Source: CAVRUH01 sp963822595
GTDB taxonomy: Bacteria > Chlamydiota > Chlamydiia > Chlamydiales > Waddliaceae
Assembly (NCBI GenBank): GCA_963822595.1
Contig: CAWGIG010000001.1
Coordinates: 62,001-126,000, forward strand
DNA length: 64,000 nt
Direction: 5' to 3'
Below are positions 18,970 through 28,205 of this stretch, one piece after another. The notes beneath the pieces were generated by a model, which made no database searches, was not told the DNA's origin, and saw only the letters and a program-made list of their open reading frames with translations. The position numbers and the translations under genes were made by a program. Position 1 is the stretch's first letter. Every line of letters begins with the position of its first letter.

Positions 18970-20151
18970 TTATAAAGTAGTAAACTCTAATCCAAGAGAA
19001 AGAGCTTCATTTTCAATTTCGATTGCCTTCTCAGTGAGTACAGGATTGTATTTTCTACAATTGTCTAACTCCCGCTGTATCACCGAAAATTTTGACTCGA
19101 AAGCTATCGTATATAGCTTCGCGAAGTTATCCCTGGTAACATGTTTTGGAATCATCAATAAATACTCTTTTTTGCATTCTCCTAACTCAAAACAATAATT
19201 AATTAAACCTTTAAGATCTAACCTCAATGCTATTTCAAATACCTTTTCAAAATGATCTTTAGCATGGACACTCAGCTCCGCCTCACAGACGTTAACCAAT
19301 GATTTGACCTGATACATATGAGCAAGTTCTGTTAATTCCATAAGATCAACAATCGAAGATACAAATTGTTGACGCAAATGACCCGTGTAAATAAATGTTA
19401 ACATTTCATCAACAATTAAAAAACGATATTGAGGAATATTAGCTTTACATGTTTTTGCCTCTTTAAAACCGTTTTCAAAAAGTTTAGCAAAATATTTGGA
19501 ATGGTTTGCAAGCCTATGTTTGTGTACAGGAATTACTTGACCTTCTACCATAAAAATAAAATCTTGATTAGTTTGACCTTTATAATATTTATACTCAGTT
19601 TGGATGAATAATTCATGTGCCTTACCTAGCGATAAAGGAGCAGGGAATTTTCTGGCAGTGTCAACATAGAGGAATTTATTATCGGGCGACCATTTAAAAA
19701 GGATATTAACATGGGGTTTTACTTCTTCATCATCCTTATTAAAAATATCATTATCTAATAAGGAAGACTCTTTCTTACCTAATAGAGAAGACTCCCCCTT
19801 TTTCGAGTATTGATTAAAAAAAGAAGTTGCTATTTTAAATATTTTTGCAAAAACTTGTCTTAAGAATTGACATTCATCCAAGCGTAAACATAACGTACTC
19901 TCATTCATATGGGAAAATGAACTTTCCCCATCGAGGTCCTGAAAACATCTGTGTACTATTGCCATAACTTTCTTAACGACATAGGGTACAAGTTTCATTT
20001 TAATTTTATTGTTATTTTGACCTTCAAAGAAATAGTTAACAAGAAATACTTCTGTAACTAAATTTAATTCATTTTTTTCTTCTTGATCTAAAACTATCGG
20101 ACTCACTGGGTTCACGATACAAACTGCTGAATGTTTTGGTTGCACTTGCAT
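18970..20151 (-). CDS. BTB/POZ domain protein (paralogue 1)
   Basis: A 393-aa paralogue of the next gene on this strand, with the same architecture: N-terminal domain (VNPVSPIVLDQEE), BTB fold about residues 185-310 (FIFMVEGQVIPVHKHRL, YFAKLFENGFKEAKT, MLTFIYTG), and a helical C-terminus with conserved HVTRDNFAKLYTIAFESKF. It has an extra low-complexity insertion near residue 120 (KGESSLLGKKESSLL). Likely a host-directed effector; the binding partner is unknown. Confidence 0.8.
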   Translation of the reverse strand: MQVQPKHSAVCIVNPVSPIVLDQEEKNELNLVTEVFLVNYFFEGQNNNKIKMKLVPYVVKKVMAIVHRCFQDLDGESSFSHMNESTLCLRLDECQFLRQVFAKIFKIATSFFNQYSKKGESSLLGKKESSLLDNDIFNKDDEEVKPHVNILFKWSPDNKFLYVDTARKFPAPLSLGKAHELFIQTEYKYYKGQTNQDFIFMVEGQVIPVHKHRLANHSKYFAKLFENGFKEAKTCKANIPQYRFLIVDEMLTFIYTGHLRQQFVSSIVDLMELTELAHMYQVKSLVNVCEAELSVHAKDHFEKVFEIALRLDLKGLINYCFELGECKKEYLLMIPKHVTRDNFAKLYTIAFESKFSVIQRELDNCRKYNPVLTEKAIEIENEALSLGLEFTTL

Positions 20152-20162
20152 GATCTTGCCCT

Positions 20163-20636
20163 TTATTTTTCATCTAATTCATCAAAAGTAATCAGCTCTA
20201 CCCATAGCTGATGGACCCATTCTTCAATGAGTGTTTCGCCTGAGAAAAGTTGCACCTTGTAAGTTCGGATCCCCTCTTTTTCAAAGTACTCATCATTTAA
20301 TATAGAGAATGTATACGTTCCATTACATCTCAGATTATTTAGGGGGAGTACTGCCTCTTCGCGATTTTTATACCTAATTTGAATGAGAATGTGCATTTCC
20401 TCACATCCATAATAGGATTTTGGAAGGGACCACGAAACGTGCAAACGCTGTCCCGCACTCCCGGAATTGAGCAAAGGATCCGGTGTGTTCACATAAAAAC
20501 TAGCTAAATCCTCTTCAGTCACAAAATCGGTCTGCACCGACAAATGCTTGCCGCCGCAACTCGATAGCAAGATCAGCAACAATAAATAACTTGTCCTGAT
20601 CCCCTTACACCATTTTTTTCGGATCGACGATTGCAT
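20163..20636 (-). CDS. Predicted lipoprotein downstream of fumC
   Basis: A 157-aa protein with a basic N-terminus, a hydrophobic stretch and a lipobox (LILLSSCGG), so it should be lipidated on the cysteine near residue 27. The mature part looks beta-rich. It overlaps the 3' end of fumC by 32 nt, which implies translational coupling at the end of the V-ATPase-fumC run. Function unknown. Confidence 0.7.
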   Translation of the reverse strand: MQSSIRKKWCKGIRTSYLLLLILLSSCGGKHLSVQTDFVTEEDLASFYVNTPDPLLNSGSAGQRLHVSWSLPKSYYGCEEMHILIQIRYKNREEAVLPLNNLRCNGTYTFSILNDEYFEKEGIRTYKVQLFSGETLIEEWVHQLWVELITFDELDEK

Positions 20637-21984
20637 CGAATCTCTCTTCCGTAAGATAATTTAACTTCAGTGCCGCTTCTTTAAGAGTTAGGTTCTCCCG
20701 ATGGGCCATTTTAACGATGTCTGCAGCCTTATCGTACCCGATTTCTTGATTCAAAGCTGTCGCTAACATGAGCGACCGATTTAAATGTTCTTTAATCCTA
20801 TCGGGGTTGGCTTCAATCCCTTCGATGCAATTCTGATTAAAGCTATTCATTGCATCTGACAGCAAACGAATGGACTGTATCAGATTATGTATCATGACTG
20901 GACGGAAAACATTCAGCTCAAAATTCCCCTGCGATCCGGCATAGGTAATCGTGACATCGTTGCCGATAACCTGCGCCACCACCATTGACATCGCCTCGCA
21001 TTGGGTCGGATTCACTTTCCCGGGCATGATCGAAGAACCAGGTTCATTTGCGGGCAGAACGAGTTCTCCAATACCGCAACGCGGACCTGATCCCATCCAA
21101 GAAATATCGTTGGAAATTTTCCTCAAAGAACAAGCGAGCCTTTTGAGAGCACCGCTCATTTCAACAATAGAATCGCTGGCTGCAAGCGCTTCGAACTTAT
21201 TGGGTGCTGAAATAAATGAATATCCGGCAATTTTACTCACCTCTTTAGCTGCCAATTTCGGAAATTCCTTTGGACAGTTGATTCCGGTACCTACTGCAGT
21301 ACCTCCTAAAGCGATTTCAGAAAGACTAAGCAGGGCATTGCGAATAGCGCGTTCGCCATGCTCTAATTGACTGACGTAACCGGAAAATTCATTTCCTAAA
21401 GTAACAGGAGTCGCATCCATCAAATGAGTGCGACCTACTTTGACAATATCCTTGAACGATTTTGCCTTGGTATCAAGAGTATCGCGCAACTTTTTTAGGT
21501 TAGGCAGCAACTCTGTTTCGATCAGCAAAGTGGCCGCGATGTGCATTGCCGTTGGAAAGACGTCATTGGAGGATTGCGACATATTGACATCGTCATTAGG
21601 ATGGAGAGGGGTTTTGCTCCCCATCTTTCCGCCCATTTTTTCAATGCCCCGATTGCTGATGACCTCATTGAGGTTCATATTTGTCTGCGTCCCGGATCCC
21701 GTTTGCCAAACGACAAGCGGAAAATGATCATCTAATTTGCCGGCGATTATTTCGTCGCAGACTTCGCAAATGACTTTTTTCTTTTCAGGAGAAAGCATTC
21801 CCAATTCCGAGTTAACAATGGCCGAAGCCTTTTTAACTATTGCTAGTGCTTGAATTAATTCGATTGGCATCGGGTGACCGCCAATGCGGAAATTCAAGCG
21901 TGATCGCTCCGTTTGCGCCCCCCAATATTTATTCGCTGGGACGTTCACTTCTCCAAGACTGTCTTTTTCGGTTCGTACTGTCAT
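20605..21984 (-). CDS. fumC: Fumarate hydratase class II
   Basis: A 459-aa protein with the fumarase/aspartase signature GSSIMPGKVNPTQ and other family blocks (TGSGTQTNMN, SSNDVFPTAMHIAA, GRTHLMDATPVTLG). It interconverts fumarate and malate in the TCA cycle; the class II form is a tetramer without an iron-sulfur cluster. Length is normal. Its ATG overlaps the stop of the V-ATPase K gene by 4 nt (ATGA), so it is read as the distal part of that operon. Confidence 0.97.
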   Translation of the reverse strand: MTVRTEKDSLGEVNVPANKYWGAQTERSRLNFRIGGHPMPIELIQALAIVKKASAIVNSELGMLSPEKKKVICEVCDEIIAGKLDDHFPLVVWQTGSGTQTNMNLNEVISNRGIEKMGGKMGSKTPLHPNDDVNMSQSSNDVFPTAMHIAATLLIETELLPNLKKLRDTLDTKAKSFKDIVKVGRTHLMDATPVTLGNEFSGYVSQLEHGERAIRNALLSLSEIALGGTAVGTGINCPKEFPKLAAKEVSKIAGYSFISAPNKFEALAASDSIVEMSGALKRLACSLRKISNDISWMGSGPRCGIGELVLPANEPGSSIMPGKVNPTQCEAMSMVVAQVIGNDVTITYAGSQGNFELNVFRPVMIHNLIQSIRLLSDAMNSFNQNCIEGIEANPDRIKEHLNRSLMLATALNQEIGYDKAADIVKMAHRENLTLKEAALKLNYLTEERFDAIVDPKKMV

Positions 21985-22406
21985 TGTAGTAATATCAGTG
22001 AGAATACAAATGCGAATAGAGCAAAGGACTCAATCATACCTATCGACGCCCAGCATTTTCCTGCGATTGCCGGCTGCTTAGCTGCCGCTTGGATCGCGGA
22101 GGATGCGCAGCGTCCCTGATAGATCGCAGAGAGCATGATAGCTATGCCTGCAACCAAGCCGATACCGACTCCGGATAAGGCTGTGATTGTTCCTGCTTTG
22201 ATGGCATTTTTCATAAAGAGCATGAGAATAAAGCCATAAATTGTTTGCGAAGAGGGTGCCGCTGACATACCAATGAACATACCGTGTCCTTCTTCAACGC
22301 GACTCATTACTGCGTGCGATGTCATACCTGCGATGCCACAGCCGATGCTGCTTCCAATTGCGCTTAGTCCCATTGCGAGAACGGGGCCTATCATATCATA
22401 ATCCAT
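21981..22406 (-). CDS. atpK: V-type ATPase proteolipid subunit K
   Basis: A 141-aa, very hydrophobic protein with four predicted helices, i.e. two c-type hairpins, and glycine-rich repeats (GLSAIGSSIGCGIAG, LSGVGIGLVAGIAIM). It forms the rotor ring that carries Na+ or H+. A carboxylate in the last hairpin (GMIESFALFAF) is the probable ion site. It follows subunit I by 8 nt. Confidence 0.93.
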   Translation of the reverse strand: MDYDMIGPVLAMGLSAIGSSIGCGIAGMTSHAVMSRVEEGHGMFIGMSAAPSSQTIYGFILMLFMKNAIKAGTITALSGVGIGLVAGIAIMLSAIYQGRCASSAIQAAAKQPAIAGKCWASIGMIESFALFAFVFSLILLQ

Positions 22407-22414
22407 AAATTCAC

Positions 22415-24337
22415 CTATTGTATTTGTATTTTCTTCAGGGGATCGAAAGCTTTTCCCCCTCCTTCAAAACTGTAATGATACCATTCAATAAAATTAAGTC
22501 GCAAGCCGTGTATTACGCCACCAACCACCGATAGGGCCATATTGATAAGGTGTCCGACGATCCAAAGAGCGACAGCTAAAAACGTTAAGTCGATGGCTCC
22601 TGCTATGTCATTAATAGTAGAAGTCACGACTGATCCAGACAACCCCAAAGCGTAGAGCCGCAAATAAGACAAAACATCGGCAAAAATCGCTGTTATTGAG
22701 GCTAATTCAAGGATTCCAAGGAGTTTTCGTTGATAAATAGCGATAACTAGCGCCAAACTGATGCCTGTGAAGATCATATAATAGCCACTTTGAGCGAGAT
22801 GCTCCTGATTTAAACCGAAAGCGTAATGTAAAAGGGAAGTAGCGTTTAAAAAGGATGGAAAATAGAAATAACTCCCAACAATAGCCAGCAACCAGCCGTA
22901 GCCCGTCGGATTTCGCCGTATATACCTAATGAGTGAAAAGCTAATATGTATCATTCCAAAAAGCAATGCGATTTCAATAAGGGCGCTATCGTTGTAGCTG
23001 GAAATCATGACGTAAGCAGGTGCTTCGGGAGTTCTTGCATTCGCACCTAAAAGGAATTCTTTCGGTGTTTTTGCATTTTTAATTTCAGGATATTTTTCGA
23101 CCCAGCCGTGATACTCCGGATCTTGTCTCTCAAAATGGTAGCCCGCTTTTTTCTCGGCAAGCCAATTGAGGACAGAAATTTTCCTCAAAGTACTGTCGGG
23201 AGCCAACGAAATACCGAAGAAGGAATTGGTAAGCAGTCCCCAGGCAACACAGGAAACGCAGAGCAGAGTAAACAACTTCCATACTCTTTTGGGACGTCCT
23301 TTCATATCAGGATTTTTGTAGCGCAAATAAAGAGCCGTAGCGAGGAAAACTAAACCGTAGCCACCGTCGCCGACGATCATTGCAAAAAATAAAGCAAAAA
23401 AACCGAGAACCCATAGGGAGGGATCTTTATCGCTCTTCGATGGAATATCATAGAAACACACCAGATCCTCCCCTATTTTTGAAAAACCTTCGTTTTCAAG
23501 ATAGGTGGGGATTTTATCATTCGGATCCGCCTGAATTTCCTCACAATGCACGTTCATTTTTTCCACAAATGCCTTCGCTTCGTCGATTTTATTTACAGGA
23601 ACCCATCCTTCAATAACGAATAGAGCGCTTTCAACAAAGGGCTGAGCAGCTTTTTTTGCGGCTTGGAGGCTAAAGTTATTGTATTTATAGTCCAGAACAT
23701 GATGCAGGAATTCATTATATTTGGAGTAGCTTTTGAGTTCTTGCTCTTCGACATGGAAGCGTTCTTTTATTTTTTCAAGCGATTCCTCAAGCGATTGGAG
23801 GTCTTGAGAAAACTTCGTTTCAATCATTTTTTTCGGAATGACGAAATTGTGACTTAAGGAAATATAGTAGTCGAAAGTATTATCGGAGCGTACATGAATG
23901 AGTTCAGCAGGGATTTCTGGAGGATTTTTAGCCCCTCTTTTTGAGAAGAAATACTGAAAATGCCTACCCGTTTCTTTTTCAAGTTGGCGGATCGATTCCA
24001 TCGAAAAGTTTCCAAAAGGGCGAATCTCATCGATTTTTAGTCGGGCCTCTTTTTCCTTTTCTGCGAGTTTTTCCAAGTCGATTTGGAGTTCTAGGATACG
24101 ATTGACCATAGGATCGGCATCTGCATAAGATTCGGGAGCCTCTTGATTCATGGTAGGCAGAGTACGGACGACTTTTATGGCAGCAAGAAGATTTAGGATG
24201 TCGTTAGGCACTTCCGTGAGCTTCGTTTTATTTTTGTCGATAAATTCGACGATCCCCAACTCTTGAGCTTGATTGAAAAAGGACTCTAAAGAGCCTTTGA
24301 CCCCGTAAAACAACATTTTCTTTAGATCGATTCTCAT
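22415..24337 (-). CDS. atpI: V-type ATPase subunit I
   Basis: A 640-aa protein with a cytoplasmic coiled-coil half (residues about 1-310) and a membrane half of seven or so helices (from about 310). It is the stator and ion-channel subunit, equivalent to eukaryotic subunit a. The segment LSYLRLYALGLSGSVV contains the conserved arginine in the family's key channel helix. Start overlaps the subunit D stop by 4 nt. Confidence 0.93.
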   Translation of the reverse strand: MRIDLKKMLFYGVKGSLESFFNQAQELGIVEFIDKNKTKLTEVPNDILNLLAAIKVVRTLPTMNQEAPESYADADPMVNRILELQIDLEKLAEKEKEARLKIDEIRPFGNFSMESIRQLEKETGRHFQYFFSKRGAKNPPEIPAELIHVRSDNTFDYYISLSHNFVIPKKMIETKFSQDLQSLEESLEKIKERFHVEEQELKSYSKYNEFLHHVLDYKYNNFSLQAAKKAAQPFVESALFVIEGWVPVNKIDEAKAFVEKMNVHCEEIQADPNDKIPTYLENEGFSKIGEDLVCFYDIPSKSDKDPSLWVLGFFALFFAMIVGDGGYGLVFLATALYLRYKNPDMKGRPKRVWKLFTLLCVSCVAWGLLTNSFFGISLAPDSTLRKISVLNWLAEKKAGYHFERQDPEYHGWVEKYPEIKNAKTPKEFLLGANARTPEAPAYVMISSYNDSALIEIALLFGMIHISFSLIRYIRRNPTGYGWLLAIVGSYFYFPSFLNATSLLHYAFGLNQEHLAQSGYYMIFTGISLALVIAIYQRKLLGILELASITAIFADVLSYLRLYALGLSGSVVTSTINDIAGAIDLTFLAVALWIVGHLINMALSVVGGVIHGLRLNFIEWYHYSFEGGGKAFDPLKKIQIQ

Positions 24338-24930
24338 TTTTTCTTAGCCTCGATGATACCTTTAGCGACTTTAGCTCGGGAAACGGCAGCCAGTTGTTGA
24401 TCTCCCAAGAAAACTTTAATTTTTTTGATATTTCCCATGGCCCTTGGAATTAGGATTTTTTCGAAAAGGTTGACTCGAATCGAAACCTGTCTTAGTTCTT
24501 CTTCTAGAGCGGTTTTTTTCTCTTCAGCGATATCGATGCGCACCTGGGATTCTGTTAAAGCCTGTAATCCGTCGATAGCGGCATCAAGCCAGGGTGGTGT
24601 TACGTAAAGGCTGTATTCCAATTTTTCAAAGATGATGTCATCGAAATAGGGAACCTCGACACCCGCAACATTTTCGTAGTGCTTTTTGATTTCGACAACT
24701 TTTAAAGCATCTTTGAGTTCGACGCCCAAAGGAGTCAGAAAAAGGGAAGCATAGCCGGAAACGTAAGCATAATGCTTATGATAATCTCCTTTAACTTTTT
24801 GCAACTCAGCGATTGCCTCTTGAACTTCGAGTTGGAGCATGGCTTTTTTCAACTGCAACGTTGGTAGGTACCGTTTCAGTTGAGAAAGTCGTTGCTGCTG
24901 GTCTCTGAGTTCATTCTTCGTTAATTTCAT
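24334..24930 (-). CDS. atpD: V-type ATPase subunit D
   Basis: A 198-aa protein with the long antiparallel coiled-coil composition of the central shaft subunit D (N-terminal LTKNELRDQQQRLSQLKRYLPTL and C-terminal RVNLFEKILIPRA). It transmits rotation between the A3B3 head and the membrane ring. It is separated from subunit B by 212 nt containing a large hairpin, the only real gap in the operon. Confidence 0.93.
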   Translation of the reverse strand: MKLTKNELRDQQQRLSQLKRYLPTLQLKKAMLQLEVQEAIAELQKVKGDYHKHYAYVSGYASLFLTPLGVELKDALKVVEIKKHYENVAGVEVPYFDDIIFEKLEYSLYVTPPWLDAAIDGLQALTESQVRIDIAEEKKTALEEELRQVSIRVNLFEKILIPRAMGNIKKIKVFLGDQQLAAVSRAKVAKGIIEAKKK

Positions 24931-24970
24931 TCCACACCCATCATACTCTTATGTCTAGCATACACTATAA

Positions 24971-25070
24971 AACGCGGAGACGCGAAGACGCAGGGACGCG
25001 GAGGAAGAAAAAAAAATTGTTTTTCTGCTTTTTTCTTCTCCGTGTCCCCGCGTCTTCGCGTCTCCGCGTT
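24971..25070. repeat. CGCGGAGA-type palindrome inside the V-ATPase operon
   Basis: A 100-bp hairpin. The left arm starts AACGCGGAGACGCGAAGACG, the right arm ends CGTCTTCGCGTCTCCGCGTT, with an A/T-rich loop. Each arm is itself a short-period repeat of GACGC. Relatives lie at 39713-39791 and 58129-58218. Placed between subunits B and D, it could attenuate transcription or mark an mRNA processing site. Confidence 0.8.
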
Positions 25071-25142
25071 AAACTGTTTCCAATTTTTTCTGTTATCATC
25101 ACAAAGATAAGAAATTTTATGTTTCATATATTTATTGTCTAT

Positions 25143-26438
25143 TTAGGGCCAATACTTGGTTAACAACGAGCTTTTAATGCCAACTTCATCTTTGTTGAAG
25201 CACTCGGCTAAAATCTTCCAACCCATCTCTAAGGCTTTCTCTAACTCCAAATTGACCTCGAGATTCATCATCTCATTTTCAAAGAGATTGGAATACTTCA
25301 ACAATTGTTCATCCCACTTGGAAAGCCTAAATCCCATACTCTTTCTTTCGCGCGATTGCTTCGACGATGCAAAAAGCCTAATCATCGCATTCGCTAAATC
25401 GCCATGGTCTTCACGTGTCACTTTCCCAATCACAAGCTGCTTCAAGCGTGAAAGCGATCCGAATGGGTCAATGCTTCCGTCATGCAGATAGTACTGACCT
25501 TCTGTAATATATCCTGTATTATCGGGCACGGGGTGAGTCACATCGTCTCCGGGCATCGTCGTCACACCAACAATCGTTATAGAACCGCTCCCCTCAATTA
25601 ACACCGCTTTTTCATAGCGCGATGCAAGGTCGGAATAAATCGATCCGGGATATCCCCGATTCGACGGAACTTGATCCATGGTGATCGAAATTTCTTTAAT
25701 TGCATCCGAATAAGCTGTCATGTCTGTCAGAAGAACAAGAACGTGTTTTCCGTTGATCGCAAATTTTTCTGCGCATGCCAAAGCCATATCGGGAACGAGT
25801 AGGCATTCAACCGCCGGGTCTGTAGCTCTATGAATAAACATGAATGTTTTATCAATGGAACCTGAGTTTTCAGCGTTGTCAATAAAGGCTTGGTAGTCAT
25901 TGAAAGTTAATCCCATTCCGCCAATGACGACGATGTCGGCATCGGTTTGGTTTGCAATTCTCATCAAAAGCTGGTTGTAGGGTTCGCCGGCTACGGAAAA
26001 TATCGGAATCTTCTGCGAACGTACCAACGTATTGAACACATCAATCATCGGAATGTTCGTCCGTACCATCTCACGTGGAATAATACGACGCACCGGATTA
26101 AACGACGGTCCGCCGATGTCGATTTGCTCGCCTACAATTTTAGGTCCGCCATCAATCGGTATGCCCGATCCATTCATGCGTCTTCCAAGGAGAGAATCTC
26201 CGAAAGTGGCCTGCATCTCTCTCTTAAGAAACGTGACTCGATCTCCTGTAGAAATTCCACGTGTGTTTTCAAACACCTGCATAGTCACACGCTTTCCTTC
26301 AAGACGGATGGTCGAAGCGTAAACGGAGCGACCGTCTTTTAAATCGATGCGTGCAAGCTCGCCCAAACCAACATCTTCGGCAGTTACCGTGATCAGGTTT
26401 CCGCGCATATCTTCGATTCTGTCATATACTGTTTTCAT
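25143..26438 (-). CDS. atpB: V-type ATPase subunit B
   Basis: A 431-aa protein of the non-catalytic nucleotide-binding B family: conserved GEPYNQLLMRIANQTDADIVVIGG segments and the DMTAYSDAIKEIS / PSNRGYPGSIYSDLASRYEKA region. It lacks a canonical P-loop, as expected for B. Three copies alternate with A in the head. Start overlaps the subunit A stop by 4 nt. Confidence 0.95.
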   Translation of the reverse strand: MKTVYDRIEDMRGNLITVTAEDVGLGELARIDLKDGRSVYASTIRLEGKRVTMQVFENTRGISTGDRVTFLKREMQATFGDSLLGRRMNGSGIPIDGGPKIVGEQIDIGGPSFNPVRRIIPREMVRTNIPMIDVFNTLVRSQKIPIFSVAGEPYNQLLMRIANQTDADIVVIGGMGLTFNDYQAFIDNAENSGSIDKTFMFIHRATDPAVECLLVPDMALACAEKFAINGKHVLVLLTDMTAYSDAIKEISITMDQVPSNRGYPGSIYSDLASRYEKAVLIEGSGSITIVGVTTMPGDDVTHPVPDNTGYITEGQYYLHDGSIDPFGSLSRLKQLVIGKVTREDHGDLANAMIRLFASSKQSRERKSMGFRLSKWDEQLLKYSNLFENEMMNLEVNLELEKALEMGWKILAECFNKDEVGIKSSLLTKYWP

Positions 26439-28195
26439 GATTTCTCCGCGGTTTCGAGGATTTGTTCAATTTTAGTGAGATCCCGTTTGTATTCAGCCAT
26501 TTCAAATTTCAAGAAATTGAGGTTTTTTATCTGGTTCTGCAAATTTAAAAAGAACTCACGGCACTCATCATGGTTTTTAAATTTGAAACGTGCATCGAAC
26601 ACGCGATTAATCAATTTAAAAAGCACAATCTGTCTGTCCACAGGACAGTAAGCGTCTTCGGCATCGAAGGCGTTCTGCTGCAAGTAACTGAAGTCATAGA
26701 GTTCCGATTTAAGGTAAACGACCATGTCATCGATCGGCGTCCCCTCTTCACCGACGACTTCCATTCTCTTTTTGACTTCATCTCCTTTTTTCAAAAACCA
26801 ATCGGCTTTCTTGACCATGTCGCCCCACCCCTCAACTTGAACTCCAAGTTCGCGAGAGGCATCTTTGATATATTTCGACCAAGAAATGAGAGGATCAAGC
26901 GCAGGATATCTTCTGGCATCGGATCTCTCACGCGACAATCCGAGAAATGCGCCTACAACCGAAAGCGTGGCTTGCGTCACAGGTTCTTCAAAGTTACCGC
27001 CGGCCGGGGAAACAGCGCCGCCAACAGTGATGGATCCATATTTTCCGTCCTTCAACAAAACAACACCCGATCTTTCATAGAAATCGGCAATTCTAGAGGC
27101 TAGATACGCCGGGAATGCCTCTTCACCGGGAATTTCTTCCAAACGTCCCGACATTTCACGCATGGCTTGCGCCCATCGCGATGTTGAATCGGCAAGTAAA
27201 AGAACATCCAATCCCATTTGTCGATAATATTCCGCTAAGGTCATTCCCATATACACAGAAGATTCCCTAGCTGCTACCGGCATCGATGATGTATTGCAAA
27301 TGATGACAGTGCGAGTAATCAATGGCTGACCAGTGTGAGGATCAATCAAGTGTGGGAATTCCCGCAACATTTCCACTACTTCTCCGGCACGCTCCCCGCA
27401 GGCCACGACGATCACAATATCCACAGAAGAAAACTTCGCCAAGTGATGCTGTAACACGGTTTTTCCGGCTCCAAAAGGTCCCGGGCTGCAGAAGGTTCCC
27501 CCTTTCAATAGCGGAAACTGCGTGTCGATAGGCCGAGATCCGGTACTCATCATCCGCGAAGGTTTTACTTTTTCTCCCTCCATCAAAACTTTCTTGATGG
27601 GCCATTTTTGGAGCATGGTAAACGCGTGCTCTTTCCCCGATTCATCCTGCGCTTTTGCGACCACGGTATCCACAGAATACAATCCTGGTGCAATCACCCA
27701 GGTGATTTTGTAGTTTCCGAAGTTGGAAAAAGGAATCATAATGCGATGGATAAAACGCTCTTCATGGGTTGTTCCGAGGGTCTCTCCCCTCTTGAGAACA
27801 TCCCCTACCTTGGCTTTTGGTTCGTAATCCCATTTTCTCTTTCTGTCGATAGGATTTAAGTAGACTCCGCGAGGCAGAAACAAACCTGACACTTCAGCGA
27901 CTTGCTCTAAGGGATTCTGCAGACCATCATAAATGGAAGAAAGCAATCCAGGCCCAAGCTCCGCTTCGAGTAAGTCTCCGGTGAATTCAACGGGCGTCAA
28001 GTAATCCACTCCTCTTGTATCTTCAAAGACCTGTATTTTTGCAGTATTTCCGGAAATTTCGATGACTTCGCCCTTTAGCTTAGTTCCGCCCACATTTACC
28101 ATAGCCACTTCGCCTTGACGGATATCGCCGTCAAACGAAACCTGTAATAGGTTTCCAAAGGCATTAATTACTTTTCCTGTCGCTTTATTTGTCAT
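26435..28195 (-). CDS. atpA: V-type ATPase catalytic subunit A
   Basis: A 586-aa catalytic subunit with the P-loop GPFGAGKTV and a downstream catalytic GERAGEVVE segment, plus the family's PAYLASRIADFYERSG block. Length is normal for V/A-type A subunits with the non-homologous insert. It lies 10 nt after the DUF2764-type gene. Confidence 0.97.
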   Translation of the reverse strand: MTNKATGKVINAFGNLLQVSFDGDIRQGEVAMVNVGGTKLKGEVIEISGNTAKIQVFEDTRGVDYLTPVEFTGDLLEAELGPGLLSSIYDGLQNPLEQVAEVSGLFLPRGVYLNPIDRKRKWDYEPKAKVGDVLKRGETLGTTHEERFIHRIMIPFSNFGNYKITWVIAPGLYSVDTVVAKAQDESGKEHAFTMLQKWPIKKVLMEGEKVKPSRMMSTGSRPIDTQFPLLKGGTFCSPGPFGAGKTVLQHHLAKFSSVDIVIVVACGERAGEVVEMLREFPHLIDPHTGQPLITRTVIICNTSSMPVAARESSVYMGMTLAEYYRQMGLDVLLLADSTSRWAQAMREMSGRLEEIPGEEAFPAYLASRIADFYERSGVVLLKDGKYGSITVGGAVSPAGGNFEEPVTQATLSVVGAFLGLSRERSDARRYPALDPLISWSKYIKDASRELGVQVEGWGDMVKKADWFLKKGDEVKKRMEVVGEEGTPIDDMVVYLKSELYDFSYLQQNAFDAEDAYCPVDRQIVLFKLINRVFDARFKFKNHDECREFFLNLQNQIKNLNFLKFEMAEYKRDLTKIEQILETAEKS

Positions 28196-28205
28196 TTCGT
28201 ACCTA

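Noticed and set aside
26570..27103. Long antisense frames opposite the V-ATPase A and B genes
   Set aside because: They mirror strongly conserved genes and lack start signals or independent support.
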